Shown in pieces: positions 45,498 to 53,839 of a stretch of 64,000 bases of DNA (the first letter of the stretch is position 1; every line of letters begins with the position of its first letter). Both the position numbers and the translations under genes were made by a program. The DNA comes from an uncultured Eubacteriales bacterium. GTDB taxonomy: Bacteria; Bacillota; Clostridia; Lachnospirales; Cellulosilyticaceae. The stretch is from positions 1 to 64,000 of the forward strand of contig URVM01000016.1 in NCBI GenBank assembly GCA_900551325.1, read 5' to 3'. A model generated the notes under the pieces. The model ran no database searches, was not told the DNA's origin, and saw nothing but the letters and a program-made list of their open reading frames with translations.

Positions 45498-46442
45498 CTA
45501 GAACAATCCGTTCTCACCATCTATTTTTTTAACAATTGTATTTGCTAGGATGATTGTTATACACCCAATAACAGATTGTAAGAAAGCTGCTGCTGAACTC
45601 ATTGCCATACTCCCCGTACCCTCAATAGCTTTATAAATATAAGTATCAATGGTTGCGGTTGTATTAAAGATCAAGCCTGAATTTCTAGGTACTTGATAAA
45701 AAAGTCCAAAGTCTGATTTAAAGATGCCCCCTACTGCCATAATAAACATAATGATAATAATAGGTTTAATAAGTGGTATGGTTATGTACTTAATTTGTTG
45801 TATTTTTGTGGCCCCATCAATTAAAGCTGCCTCATAATAAGTTTGGTCAATACCTGTAATAGCAGCTAAATAAACGACCATTCCATAACCCATGCCTTTC
45901 CAAGAATTCATAAAGACAATGATAAATGGCCAATATTCTTCTTTCATATACCACTGAATAGGGGTCTTACCTAAATTAGTTATAAGTTGATTAAGGATGC
46001 CTTTATCATAACTTAAAAAGGAAAATACAAAATAACTTACAACTACCCAAGACAAGAAATGAGGTAAAAACATAGCTGTTTGACAAATTTTCGCAAGTTT
46101 TCTATTGTAAAGCTGATTAATTAAAATCGCTAAAGTAACAGGAATAACTACACCTAAAATAATAAAGACAATATTATATAAAATCGTATTTCTTAAAATA
46201 ATGACTGCATCTGGAGTCTTAAATAAGAACTCAAAGTTTGTTAGGCCTACCCACTCACTACTTATCAGACTTTGTATAAACCCTTTCCCCGGTCTAATAC
46301 GAAAATCTTTAAAAGCAATAAGTATTCCCACCATAGGCAAAAAGCTAAAAATCACATACCAAATCAATGTAGGCAGTGCTAAAAGTGTTAATTCTAAATC
46401 ATCTCTACTTACTTTAAATCTTCCCCTTCTATTTCCCCTCAT
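45498..46442 (-). CDS. Carbohydrate ABC permease (LplB type)
   Basis: This 314-residue permease has six helices, an N-terminal basic segment (RGNRRGRFKVSRD) and the EAA loop TYYEAALIDGATKIQQIKYI. It is the first gene of the permease-permease-binding-protein operon, transcribed toward the LacI gene. The ATG at 46442 follows GGGGGAG; the TTG just before is in frame but unlikely to be used. A near-perfect palindrome lies about 75 bases upstream and may be the LacI operator. Confidence 0.93.
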   Translation of the reverse strand: MRGNRRGRFKVSRDDLELTLLALPTLIWYVIFSFLPMVGILIAFKDFRIRPGKGFIQSLISSEWVGLTNFEFLFKTPDAVIILRNTILYNIVFIILGVVIPVTLAILINQLYNRKLAKICQTAMFLPHFLSWVVVSYFVFSFLSYDKGILNQLITNLGKTPIQWYMKEEYWPFIIVFMNSWKGMGYGMVVYLAAITGIDQTYYEAALIDGATKIQQIKYITIPLIKPIIIIMFIMAVGGIFKSDFGLFYQVPRNSGLIFNTTATIDTYIYKAIEGTGSMAMSSAAAFLQSVIGCITIILANTIVKKIDGENGLF

Positions 46443-46515
46443 CAAAACAACTCCCCCTTATCCATTATGATTATAATGTATCTTTAAATTTTTCTTTGCC
46501 TATGTAAATTCTTCT

Positions 46516-46531
46516 TTGTACAATTGCACAA
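46516..46531. promoter_or_regulatory. LacI-type operator candidate
   Basis: TTGTACAATTGCACAA is a 16-base palindrome with one mismatched pair, centred about 80 bases before the first permease start. LacI-family sites usually have a similar even-numbered dyad. The link to the LacI gene in the same locus is inferred. Confidence 0.4.
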
Positions 46532-46849
46532 GATTATTAAGAAAAAGTATGGGATTAAAAGTTATTAAGTTCTATACGTTGTTTACATGAAAATGTATTT
46601 ATTTTCCATTTATATGTCTACTATATCCTTTTTATGGCAAAATTTCAATAGTTTTACCAATTTTATTATATTAATTTTTTATTTTATTATTTAATATTTT
46701 AAACTTGTAAATCATTTCATGAATATACAGTTTACCTTTGTACTTTTCATGTAAAGTTATACTTTATGTTTATCAAACTGTTCCATTTAGTAATAAACTA
46801 TATTCAATTTATCAAATACAACTTGTAGGCAAAATAAAATTTCTCCACA

Positions 46850-46883
46850 CAAAAAAGCTTGCGCACTTTATAGTGTACAAGCT
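46850..46883 (-). terminator. Terminator of the DUF1456 gene
   Basis: A stem of AGCTTGTACACT and AGTGCGCAAGCT is followed on minus by TTTTTTG. It lies about 65 bases after the stop. Confidence 0.88.
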
Positions 46884-46946
46884 CCTATTGTTATATTGTT
46901 TCTTACTCCATTTAGCCCCCTAAGCCTCTTTGTCTGATTTAATCTC

Positions 46947-47468
46947 CTATAGGTCAATGTCTTTTCTATTTTTTATGGTTAGGCCCTTTAAGAAATTCCT
47001 AGCATATCTATCACCACACGCTTTGTAATTTTTATGCCCTTCTTTTCTAAGTACAGCACCTAATTCTCCTTTTGTTATCACAACACCTGCTGTCTCTAAT
47101 ATGTCCAGCATATCTTCACTTGTTAAGGCCAATGCGATCTTTAATTTTTTGAACAACACATTATTCACACTTTTATTATCTGTCATAATATGAGATGGAG
47201 GTTCAGGCTTTCCCTCCTTTGGCTCTTGCTTACCTCTTTTAAAGATAATGAATCCATTCAAAAATGATTCAAGTGTATGATTATCACATGGCATATTATC
47301 TTCCATATCCCTCATAGCCAGATCATCTTCATCCTTTGATTTTATAAGTATCTTTCTTATCTGTTCATCGTTTAATTCCACACCACCTAGTTTAAATATT
47401 TCTTGCATCTGTGTGTTTTTTAAATCCAATGCATATCTTAATCTAATGAGTATATCATTATTATCCAT
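46947..47468 (-). CDS. DUF1456 (YehS-like) protein
   Basis: This 173-residue protein is made of two similar halves of about 70 residues, each starting with a RLRYALDL/KLKIALAL helix and containing an LGGVELNDEQIRKIL or TAGVVITKGELGAVL segment, the duplicated DUF1456 domain known from E. coli YehS. The function is unknown. The ATG at 47468 after GGAGG is chosen over the one 15 bases upstream. It is monocistronic, with its own terminator. Confidence 0.88.
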   Translation of the reverse strand: MDNNDILIRLRYALDLKNTQMQEIFKLGGVELNDEQIRKILIKSKDEDDLAMRDMEDNMPCDNHTLESFLNGFIIFKRGKQEPKEGKPEPPSHIMTDNKSVNNVLFKKLKIALALTSEDMLDILETAGVVITKGELGAVLRKEGHKNYKACGDRYARNFLKGLTIKNRKDIDL

Positions 47469-47561
47469 CTGTAAATCCTCCAAGTTCTTCTTAAAAGTCC
47501 TATTTATTATAACATAGCTTCTACTTCTTTTTTAAAATAATTAAATCGTATTCTAAAAGAG

Positions 47562-48269
47562 TTAACAGTTGATATTAGCTTTTCTAGCCTGACTACATAA
47601 CTCTTTAACTTTAAGTGTATATGTCTTCTCATCTTTAATAAACTGAGTGCCACATTGCCTAAATTCAAAACTAACCCCTTTAGCTCTGCACTGGTCCCGA
47701 ATAGACAAAACCCAGTTATAATTTAGTGGCCTTGCCTCTCTATCAGATTCACCACCAACTACTACTAATTTAACATTATCCAGATATTTTTCTATATTGA
47801 TTTCTTCAATAAGAGGCTGACAAATTATATTCTTATGTTTTATTGGAAGAGTGCTAAATATAGACAATCTAAAGTCTGCTCTATCTTGATTTTCAACAGT
47901 GCAACCGACTGTTACATTATCATATCCGTCATTCCAATCATTGGGAATACATTACAAGAATCTTTCAATCCTTTTTGTAAGAAAAATAAAATTCAAGTCT
48001 GAGCGTTCTTTTATCATTTTCCAACACTCTTTCCTCCACTCATCAGCTTCTTCAATAAGAAAATCTGTAGAAAAGCATACATATACGGTTTGACCTGACT
48101 TAATTTTATACTCACCTTTTTTATTTTTTGCAATAGGTCCATAAAAATTATCTGTTTTTACAATAATGCTTGTGTCTACTCCCTTTTTAACATCACCTTT
48201 ATGAATATAACAGTACCTACAGCCTTCACTATATTTGTGACAACCACGCCATGGGTTCCACATTGCCAT
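47562..48269 (-). pseudogene. DUF5131 (phage Gp37/Gp68-like) gene with in-frame TAA
   Basis: One reading frame of 236 codons runs from 48269 to 47562 and is interrupted only by TAA at 47952-47954. The N-terminal part has the cysteine cluster of DUF5131 proteins (WNPWRGCHKYSEGCRYCYIH). The frame resumes at once with CIPNDWNDGYDNVTVGCTVE and runs to the end. A single CAA-to-TAA change would account for this. The family is found in phages and plasmids and resembles a radical-SAM-like fold. No function is known. The second part could be re-initiated, but the full protein cannot be made without read-through. Confidence 0.85.
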
Positions 48270-48383
48270 AGTAACACCACCTAAAATTTTGATTTGTCAT
48301 TTTGAAAACTTATTACACATAAGTCTATATTAATAATCTAAATATTACAACATTTATTCTCTTATATACAACCTATCCTAGGG

Positions 48384-49736
48384 CTACTTGCTTATTCCTT
48401 GTTTCCATTCTCCCCAATTCTTCTTTATTTGTGTGCCTGTTAGCATATCCTTGAAGATTACCTCCCCATTTAACCACTCCGCCTCACCTACTAAGATAAC
48501 CTGATTAATCCCTCTAGTATTTGCATAACTAAGTTGCTTCTTAAGAGGCGCCCCATTCATATAGACTTCTGAGAGTATACCTTGTTGTTGAAGTATTCTA
48601 TTTATTTCTATACACACTTTTAAAGTATTTCCTATTGGACAAATAAGGTATGTCATTTGATCTACTAGAGAATACTTTTCTATAAATCCTATTTCTCCTA
48701 ATACAAAAAATAATCTAGTTATACCTATTGATATACCTACACCAGGCATTTTTTGCTCTGTATAAAGCCCTGTTAGATTGTCATATCTCCCTCCTGAGCA
48801 TATAGAACCATAAACTTCATTGCCTACAAGTACTGTTTCAAATACTGTACCTGTATAGTAATCTAGCCCTCGAATAATCTTTAAATCTATAATAGCATTC
48901 TCTTTTCTAACTCCAAATGCATCTACCATCCCCATTACGTCTTCCAGTTCATCAATTCCTTCTTTTATACTTACATAACCTTGAGAAATTGTTGTCTCAC
49001 TCTTACAGTATTTTGCTAGTTCTCCAAACTGCATCTTTAACATCTCAATGCAATCTTCTACAGTACCCTGGATTTCTATGAAGTTCTGGATTATATCTGC
49101 TTTTTCCCTTCCTATTAATACTTGTAGTTGTTCCATACAGCTTTCTCCGCCCATTTTATCGTATTTATCAATAAGCCCCATTACCTCTTGTTGTGTCTCT
49201 ATTTCAAGTACATCTAATACACCTGCAAGAATCTTTCTATTACTGATTTGAAACTTATAATTTGTTAAGCCAATACTTTCAAAAGCTTGTGCTGCTAAAT
49301 TTATCACATAAGCATCATTACCAATATCTAACCTATTAGGATTTACAATATCAATATCCAACTGATAAAACTCACGGTAGCGTCCTTTTTGATTACGCTC
49401 CCCTCGGTATACTTTACCTAATTGATAACGCTTAAAAGGAAATGCTAGCTCATTCATGTGTTGCACCACATACCTTGCAAAAGGAACAGTTAAGTCAAAT
49501 CTTAAAGCCTGCTTCATTTTCTCCTTATCAATACGATAAACTTGCTTCTCTGTCTCACCTGCTGACTTGGCAAGAAGTATTTCTTCCTTCTCAATAATAG
49601 GTGTATCCATAGGTAAACAACCATTTCTCTTATACACCTGAATCATTTTACTAACTATATCCTCAAAAATAAGCTGTTCTCTTGGCCCAAGCTCCATAAA
49701 ACCTGGTAATATAGATGGTTTAATTTTTTCTCTCAT
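48384..49736 (-). CDS. hisS: Histidine--tRNA ligase
   Basis: This 450-residue class II synthetase charges tRNA-His. It has motif 2 YRGERNQKGRYREFYQLDID, the His-binding RGLDYYTGTVFE and motif 3 GVGISIGITRLFFVLG. Residues such as LRFDLTVPFARYV and KGRYREFYQLDID resemble the archaeal/eukaryotic-like HisRS type and not the usual clostridial HisS, so it may be a second, transferred copy. The aminoacylation residues are intact, unlike HisZ. The start is the ATG at 49736 behind AAAGGAGAG, chosen over a longer frame. It is controlled by the leader with His codons upstream. Confidence 0.92.
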   Translation of the reverse strand: MREKIKPSILPGFMELGPREQLIFEDIVSKMIQVYKRNGCLPMDTPIIEKEEILLAKSAGETEKQVYRIDKEKMKQALRFDLTVPFARYVVQHMNELAFPFKRYQLGKVYRGERNQKGRYREFYQLDIDIVNPNRLDIGNDAYVINLAAQAFESIGLTNYKFQISNRKILAGVLDVLEIETQQEVMGLIDKYDKMGGESCMEQLQVLIGREKADIIQNFIEIQGTVEDCIEMLKMQFGELAKYCKSETTISQGYVSIKEGIDELEDVMGMVDAFGVRKENAIIDLKIIRGLDYYTGTVFETVLVGNEVYGSICSGGRYDNLTGLYTEQKMPGVGISIGITRLFFVLGEIGFIEKYSLVDQMTYLICPIGNTLKVCIEINRILQQQGILSEVYMNGAPLKKQLSYANTRGINQVILVGEAEWLNGEVIFKDMLTGTQIKKNWGEWKQGISK

Positions 49737-49761
49737 ACGAATCTCTCCTTTAAAATTAAAA

Positions 49762-49797
49762 TAAAAAATGCACATAGGCATATACCTACGTGCATTT
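49762..49797 (-). terminator. Attenuator terminator in the hisS leader
   Basis: A 12-base stem AATGCACGTAGG...CCTATGTGCATT ends in six T residues on minus, 26 bases before the hisS start. A separate hairpin CTCTCCT/AGGAGAG lies just upstream at 49799-49817. In an attenuator this terminator would stop transcription when histidyl-tRNA is plentiful. Confidence 0.85.
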
Positions 49798-49837
49798 TCT
49801 CTCCTATTTAAGGAGAGCATTGAATTATTCATTCAAC

Positions 49838-49919
49838 TCATCACAGTAGATACAAGCCTAACCTTAAATAGACCTGTATCTACCAATCAAATTGGTGACC
49901 CAAGTCCTACTTGTGATGA
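49838..49919 (-). ncRNA. Leader RNA stems between the His codons and the terminator
   Basis: Outer pairing joins the His codons (49912-49919) to TGTGATGA (49838-49845). An inner perfect nine-base stem joins 49875-49883 to 49846-49854. Another hairpin, ACCAAT/ATTGGT, overlaps it at about 49881-49897. These are mutually exclusive in part, as an attenuator needs. Full folding was not modelled. Confidence 0.55.
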
Positions 49920-49966
49920 TGATGTAATTGTACTATATTATTAGTTCTTACATTTGTTGAATTCAT
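49907..49966 (-). CDS. His leader peptide (19 aa, four consecutive His codons)
   Basis: Reading minus from 49966: ATG, then codons for NSTNVRTNNIVQL, then CAT CAT CAT CAC, AAG and TAG. A GGAGGG ribosome site lies four bases before the ATG. The His codons (49912-49919) can pair with 49838-49845. This is the layout of his/pheS/thr-type attenuation: a ribosome stalled at His codons for lack of charged tRNA-His changes downstream RNA folding and permits transcription of hisS. The peptide itself needs no function. Confidence 0.85.
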   Translation of the reverse strand: MNSTNVRTNNIVQLHHHHK

Positions 49967-49993
49967 AATTCCCTCCGTATATTTGTTTGAATT

Positions 49994-50022
49994 ATTATAT
50001 ACTTTAGTATGCCATCTGTCAA
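49994..50022 (-). promoter_or_regulatory. Consensus promoter of the hisS leader
   Basis: On minus, TTGACA (50017-50022), a 17-base spacer, and TATAAT (49994-49999) match the housekeeping consensus exactly. The expected start is near 49987, about 20 bases before the leader peptide ATG. Confidence 0.88.
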
Positions 50023-50117
50023 ACCATACTTCTGCATTAGTACGCTCATCTATCTCTAATACATTTATATACTTTACTACTTATGCATGGCAAGGTTCAT
50101 CGTCTTATGAGCATCTG

Positions 50118-50735
50118 CTACCCTCTCGTTTCTAATTTTTCATATATACAGCCATATAGTTCATTAGTATATGCTTTCTTGTACATTGGCATATGATTAA
50201 TCCAAGCTATGTATCTTGAAATATCCTCTATCTGTTCTTTTTCTACCCTATCTTTTATATATATCAGTGCTAATTCTCGTATATTTTCCACGTGATCATT
50301 ACATCTCATAAGTATAAATTTCAAGCTCTCATGATATCCAATTAGAATAAGTCTCTTTAGGGCTTCTTCTCTACAATACCCATTGGGGTGAAAAGTGACT
50401 AATCCCAAAAAAGTTATCTTTTCTTCTATGGTTAAATCCTCTGTGCATAGCTTTCTTACAACTTCTGGCGTATAAATGTTGTACCAATTATTGCCTTTGT
50501 AGTTTCTAAAATGTCTGTAAATATGAATATAATGCAAGTGGGCATACGACTTCATTCCTATTGTTAGAATCTGAATCACTTTTTTTATGCGCTCTTCACT
50601 AAGAGTAGGAAGTATCTCAAACACTTTTCTTAGTTCATCTGCGCCCCTAAGTAGTATGAATGCCTCAAAGTCTTGTCCTGATATCAATTGACACTGTAAG
50701 TTACGCCACAAGTTATGAAAAGTTCTTTTATTCAT
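50118..50735 (-). CDS. HEAT-repeat-like protein of unknown function
   Basis: This 205-residue all-helical protein is not recognised beyond that. Segments such as LTIEEKITFLGLVTFHPNGY and HVENIRELALIYIKDRV look like HEAT-like helical repeats. There is no signal or membrane segment. The ATG at 50735 follows AGGAGGAAAGG and overlaps the last codons of the gene upstream by eight bases, so the two are coupled. It is the last of a short operon of unknown genes (50.1-52.2 kb). Confidence 0.7.
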   Translation of the reverse strand: MNKRTFHNLWRNLQCQLISGQDFEAFILLRGADELRKVFEILPTLSEERIKKVIQILTIGMKSYAHLHYIHIYRHFRNYKGNNWYNIYTPEVVRKLCTEDLTIEEKITFLGLVTFHPNGYCREEALKRLILIGYHESLKFILMRCNDHVENIRELALIYIKDRVEKEQIEDISRYIAWINHMPMYKKAYTNELYGCIYEKLETRG

Positions 50736-51597
50736 TACCTTTCCTCCTACTTGTTTCATCTCTTTCTTGGTTAGGTCCATAATAAAGGGTCTGCACTTGA
50801 CTTTTAAATGCTCCTAAAGGTTGGTTCTTTCTATCCATTACACACTTAAAACCATGCACGATATAAGTTAGAGCACCCTTTGTTCTATATCTGTAGCAGT
50901 GATTAACTTCATCATATTTATAAAGTCCTTCTTCTTCACCCTTTATAAAGCGTTTGCTTCTTCTATTCTCCATATATGTTTCAAGATCTACCCTATGGTT
51001 TCTATATTCCAAATCAGATTCATATAAACGTTGCTCTACTGCTTTTAAGTGTCTTTCTATTGCCTCTCCTACCTTATCAGGTTCCCAACACCACATATAC
51101 AGTGCCCCTCGTTCCCTTTCCATTTGTGGCAACAGCTCTGATGTAGTTATAATGTTCTTTTCATCAGAAAATGCAGTATGTAGCTCTATACCATGATAAT
51201 GAACAGATTTGATAAGTTTTAAAGTTTTATTACTTTGCTCAAGAATGTTGTAATTACAACAAATAAGTGCTTCTGTCCCATACGTTCTATGGCTATAATG
51301 TAAATAATATGTATTAGATTGTCTTCCACCACCTAAATGTTTTTCCTCTACATATGCTTTTTTCCTATAGTTATCTTGCCACTGAAAACCTCTCTTTTTT
51401 AATTCTGCTTCTAGTAGTGCAATAACTTTCCATCCGATCTTGTCCTCTTCATTTAAATCATATGGTTCGTATCTTTCTCGGGTTCTAAATTCCTCAGGCT
51501 CCAAGAAGTTTTTTACAATATTAATTATGTAACAAATCAAAAGAATTACTATAATTACTGCTATCAATACCATTGTAATAATTATCTTATTACTCAT
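50728..51597 (-). CDS. Membrane-anchored protein of unknown function
   Basis: This is a 289-residue protein with one N-terminal membrane helix (about residues 4-27) and a cytoplasmic or extracellular part that I cannot assign. Features are HLGGGRQSNTYYLHYSHRTYG, two Cys in ICCNYNIL, and a Lys/Arg-rich tail (RDETSRRKGNE). Its 3' end overlaps the HEAT-like gene start and its start lies 11 bases after the preceding gene, so three or four genes form an operon. The start follows TGAGGGGAA. Confidence 0.68.
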   Translation of the reverse strand: MSNKIIITMVLIAVIIVILLICYIINIVKNFLEPEEFRTRERYEPYDLNEEDKIGWKVIALLEAELKKRGFQWQDNYRKKAYVEEKHLGGGRQSNTYYLHYSHRTYGTEALICCNYNILEQSNKTLKLIKSVHYHGIELHTAFSDEKNIITTSELLPQMERERGALYMWCWEPDKVGEAIERHLKAVEQRLYESDLEYRNHRVDLETYMENRRSKRFIKGEEEGLYKYDEVNHCYRYRTKGALTYIVHGFKCVMDRKNQPLGAFKSQVQTLYYGPNQERDETSRRKGNE

Positions 51598-51608
51598 TTC
51601 CCCTCACC

Positions 51609-52073
51609 CTATTCAATATGTCTTATAGCTACTTCCTCATCCTCAATACTTCTTAGAAATTCGACAAAATCCCTAAATCTCTTTAATAAATCAAATTCTA
51701 TATCTTTCTTTCGTCTATGAATTTTCATTATTCCCTTGTGGTCTGTCTCTACATTTTTAAGACGTCGCAAATCTATAAAAGTATGATCTTTTATTTTTTC
51801 TAAATAACATTGCCCCTTCGGTTTTGTATCTAATGAGCACATAGTTCCATAAACTTTAATGGTACATCCCCCACTTCCCATTCCCTGTTCATATTCTGGA
51901 AAACTATAAAGATAATCATATCCCAATACATCTTGATCTTCTTCTAGCATCTGTAATATAGCCTCTGTACACTGTAATAAATCTGTAGTATTTTTATAAG
52001 CTATATTCTTCTTATCTAATCCTTTTCTCACTTTAAAATGTTCATATACCCCAAATGTTACTGCATATGACAC
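51609..52073 (-). CDS. Conserved protein of unknown function, GTG start
   Basis: This protein of about 154 residues is not recognised; it begins at GTG three bases after the stop of the small upstream frame, in the same reading frame. Notable segments are GYDYLYSFPEYEQGMGSGGCTIKVYG and a charged C-terminus. It is either a separate gene read by re-initiation or the C-terminal part of a longer protein split by the TAA at 52077-52079. The neighbours are also of unknown function. Confidence 0.6.
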   Translation of the reverse strand: MSYAVTFGVYEHFKVRKGLDKKNIAYKNTTDLLQCTEAILQMLEEDQDVLGYDYLYSFPEYEQGMGSGGCTIKVYGTMCSLDTKPKGQCYLEKIKDHTFIDLRRLKNVETDHKGIMKIHRRKKDIEFDLLKRFRDFVEFLRSIEDEEVAIRHIE

Positions 52074-52076
52074 GCC

Positions 52077-52199
52077 TTACTGCTCAAGCTGTGGCGAATC
52101 CATAATGATACCTAAATCTCTATAAGAATATGCCATTTCATAAGTTTGATCTTGTGTTATAACTATTGTTTTATACCTTAGATTATTTGTACTTTTCAT
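52077..52199 (-). CDS. Small ORF (40 aa), or N-terminus split by a stop
   Basis: A 40-codon frame starts with ATG behind AAGGGAGATAGG, a good ribosome site, and ends at TAA. The product reads MKSTNNLRYKTIVITQ and ends DLGIIMDSPQLEQ. The next gene (GTG at 52073) is in the same frame, so a single nonsense change could have split one gene; alternatively the short peptide is a real gene with coupled translation. The strong ribosome site favours this as the original start of the locus. Confidence 0.55.
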   Translation of the reverse strand: MKSTNNLRYKTIVITQDQTYEMAYSYRDLGIIMDSPQLEQ

Positions 52200-52380
52200 C
52201 CTATCTCCCTTCACGATAAATAGTGATATCCTATTTTATTTAACTCTACATTAATTTTCTTAATATTTCAATATTTACACAAACTTTCTTTTCTTAATAT
52301 AAAATACTTTCAAGGAACCAAATTATCTTTTTCAAACAATGTTGTTTGTCTCTTCTAAAAGTACTATGTTCTATCTAAAT

Positions 52381-52416
52381 AAAAATAACCTTTAAGAGAT
52401 TTCTCCCCTAAAGGTT
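52381..52416 (-). terminator. Terminator of the AraC-type gene
   Basis: A stem of AACCTTTAG and TTAAAGGTT is followed on minus by ATTTTTATTT. It lies seven bases after the stop. Confidence 0.8.
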
Positions 52417-52422
52417 GTTTTC

Positions 52423-53313
52423 TTATTCGTTTATTTTTCTTACAGGCACATAAATCTCCATTACTGTATCCACTCTTGCGTGGCAGCGCTCATCATAAAA
52501 CTCAAAATCCAGTTTACTTTCATCATAAACATACCCACTATCTTTAAACCATTCTTCAAAGATATATCTCCAAGTTGCTCTTATAATATCCGCAAAACTA
52601 TCGTCTTCATCCCCATGACTTGTATCAACTGGTGGTGTTGTAAAGACGGCATAGGTTGCTTCTGGTACCTGGGCGGTTAACATCTCCTTTGTTACTTTTG
52701 AAAAATCATCAACTACTACACCTAACAAATAGGTTACTGCTCCATCTTTGCTACTTGGAACACATAATCCCACTTCGCCATGTTTAGGTGGATTAAGGAT
52801 TTCGTACATCTTAGATTCCAAGTTTTCACCATCATAGTTACTCCAAAAAGAGGCAATATCTTTTGTAAAGTTTGTGCCAACTATGTTAGTCTTTATCCCA
52901 TACCCTGCTACTTTAAAACTTTCTTTTTTAATAATCTTAGGTTCCATCATATACCCTCCTACTTCATATTTCATTTCTTCCAAGTTATAGCCTATCATTC
53001 TAGCCACATACTGACTCGGGCTATAGTGAAATACTTTTTTAAAGGCTTTGATAAAACCTGTATGTGTCTCAAATCCATAATCCAGTGCCACATCAATAAT
53101 TTTACGCCCATCAAGTAGTTCCATTCTCGCTAACGATACTTTACGATACCTGATATATTCTGTAACTGTCATTCCCTTGCATATAGCAAATATTCTTGAA
53201 AAATGATATACAGAATAGCCTACTTCATCTGCAATCTGTTGCACTGTTAATGACTCTTTAATATGGATTTCTATAAATGAAACACATTCTTCTATCACCT
53301 TACTATAATTCAC
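52423..53313 (-). CDS. AraC family regulator with GyrI-like effector domain
   Basis: This protein of about 296 residues has two N-terminal AraC helix-turn-helix motifs (LTVQQIADEVGYSVYHFSRIF and KIIDVALDYGFETHTGFIKAF) and a C-terminal GyrI-like effector-binding domain with TYAVFTTPPVDTS. Proteins like Rob/TipA of this layout sense drugs or small hydrophobics and activate defence genes. The GTG at 53313 is preferred because AAAGGTGG is then correctly spaced; the frame opens 12 bases earlier. The nearest downstream genes are the unknown 50-52 kb operon. Confidence 0.9.
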   Translation of the reverse strand: MNYSKVIEECVSFIEIHIKESLTVQQIADEVGYSVYHFSRIFAICKGMTVTEYIRYRKVSLARMELLDGRKIIDVALDYGFETHTGFIKAFKKVFHYSPSQYVARMIGYNLEEMKYEVGGYMMEPKIIKKESFKVAGYGIKTNIVGTNFTKDIASFWSNYDGENLESKMYEILNPPKHGEVGLCVPSSKDGAVTYLLGVVVDDFSKVTKEMLTAQVPEATYAVFTTPPVDTSHGDEDDSFADIIRATWRYIFEEWFKDSGYVYDESKLDFEFYDERCHARVDTVMEIYVPVRKINE

Positions 53314-53450
53314 TCCATCACCCACCTTTACCGTACGGTGATTTAAATATACCTTATTTTTACCCCTGCATCTCTTCCTAATTTGCTAAACTCAATAAAT
53401 ATTTAAATTGTATAGCTTTATCTGCCTTATAATATAAATATATATTTTCC

Positions 53451-53819
53451 TTACTCTACAAATCTACATCCACTTTCATATAATGCTGTTTTAACCTCTT
53501 CCCATTTCTCTTCTTTAATCAAAATATAGTCTGTATCATAGGTAGCTACTACTAAAATTCCTGTCTTTTGTTTAGCTATAATATCTGCAAGAAATGCTAT
53601 CATACCATATTTACTAAAAGCTGCATCCTCTGCAATGTAAAAACAATTCCATCCATGCTCAACCTCTATACATTCCCTTGGCACAATCTCTGTTGGACAA
53701 ATCACGGAACATTCCCTGTCTGTGTGACTTACAAATACAAATTGATTATTTAAATCCACCTCTTTAAAATCCTTAACCTTACAAATTGAAAACGATTGAC
53801 TAAGCTGTTTTAAATCCAT
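53451..53819 (-). CDS. ACT-domain protein
   Basis: This 122-residue protein matches the ACT-like fold of the CASTOR/aspartokinase-like family (two ACT repeats in short form): CKVKDFKEVDLNNQFVFVSHTD, then GMIAFLADIIAKQKTGILVVATYDTDYILIKEE. Such stand-alone proteins are thought to bind amino acids as regulators. The ATG follows GGAGGAA. It is monocistronic and lies next to the resistance-gene fragments. Confidence 0.85.
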   Translation of the reverse strand: MDLKQLSQSFSICKVKDFKEVDLNNQFVFVSHTDRECSVICPTEIVPRECIEVEHGWNCFYIAEDAAFSKYGMIAFLADIIAKQKTGILVVATYDTDYILIKEEKWEEVKTALYESGCRFVE

Positions 53820-53839
53820 CTCTATTCCTCCTCATCTAT

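Larger units (their letters stand above)
46443..46946. other. Promoter region of the sugar operon and 3' region of the DUF1456 gene
   Basis: This is a 504-base gap, AT-rich and without genes. The part near 46443-46600 is the upstream region of the sugar permease operon, with a TATAAT-like box on minus near 46467-46472 and the operator candidate at 46516. The right end carries the DUF1456 terminator. Nothing was seen in 46600-46840. Confidence 0.5.

Noticed and set aside
49736..49966. hisS leader as a T-box
   Set aside because: No GGGTGGNACCGCG-like sequence is present; the leader peptide with His codons explains the terminator better.
47952..52079. Two in-frame TAA codons might mean TAA is recoded here
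   Set aside because: TAA ends most intact genes in this window, with terminators just after, so stop reassignment is not tenable; isolated mutation is simpler.
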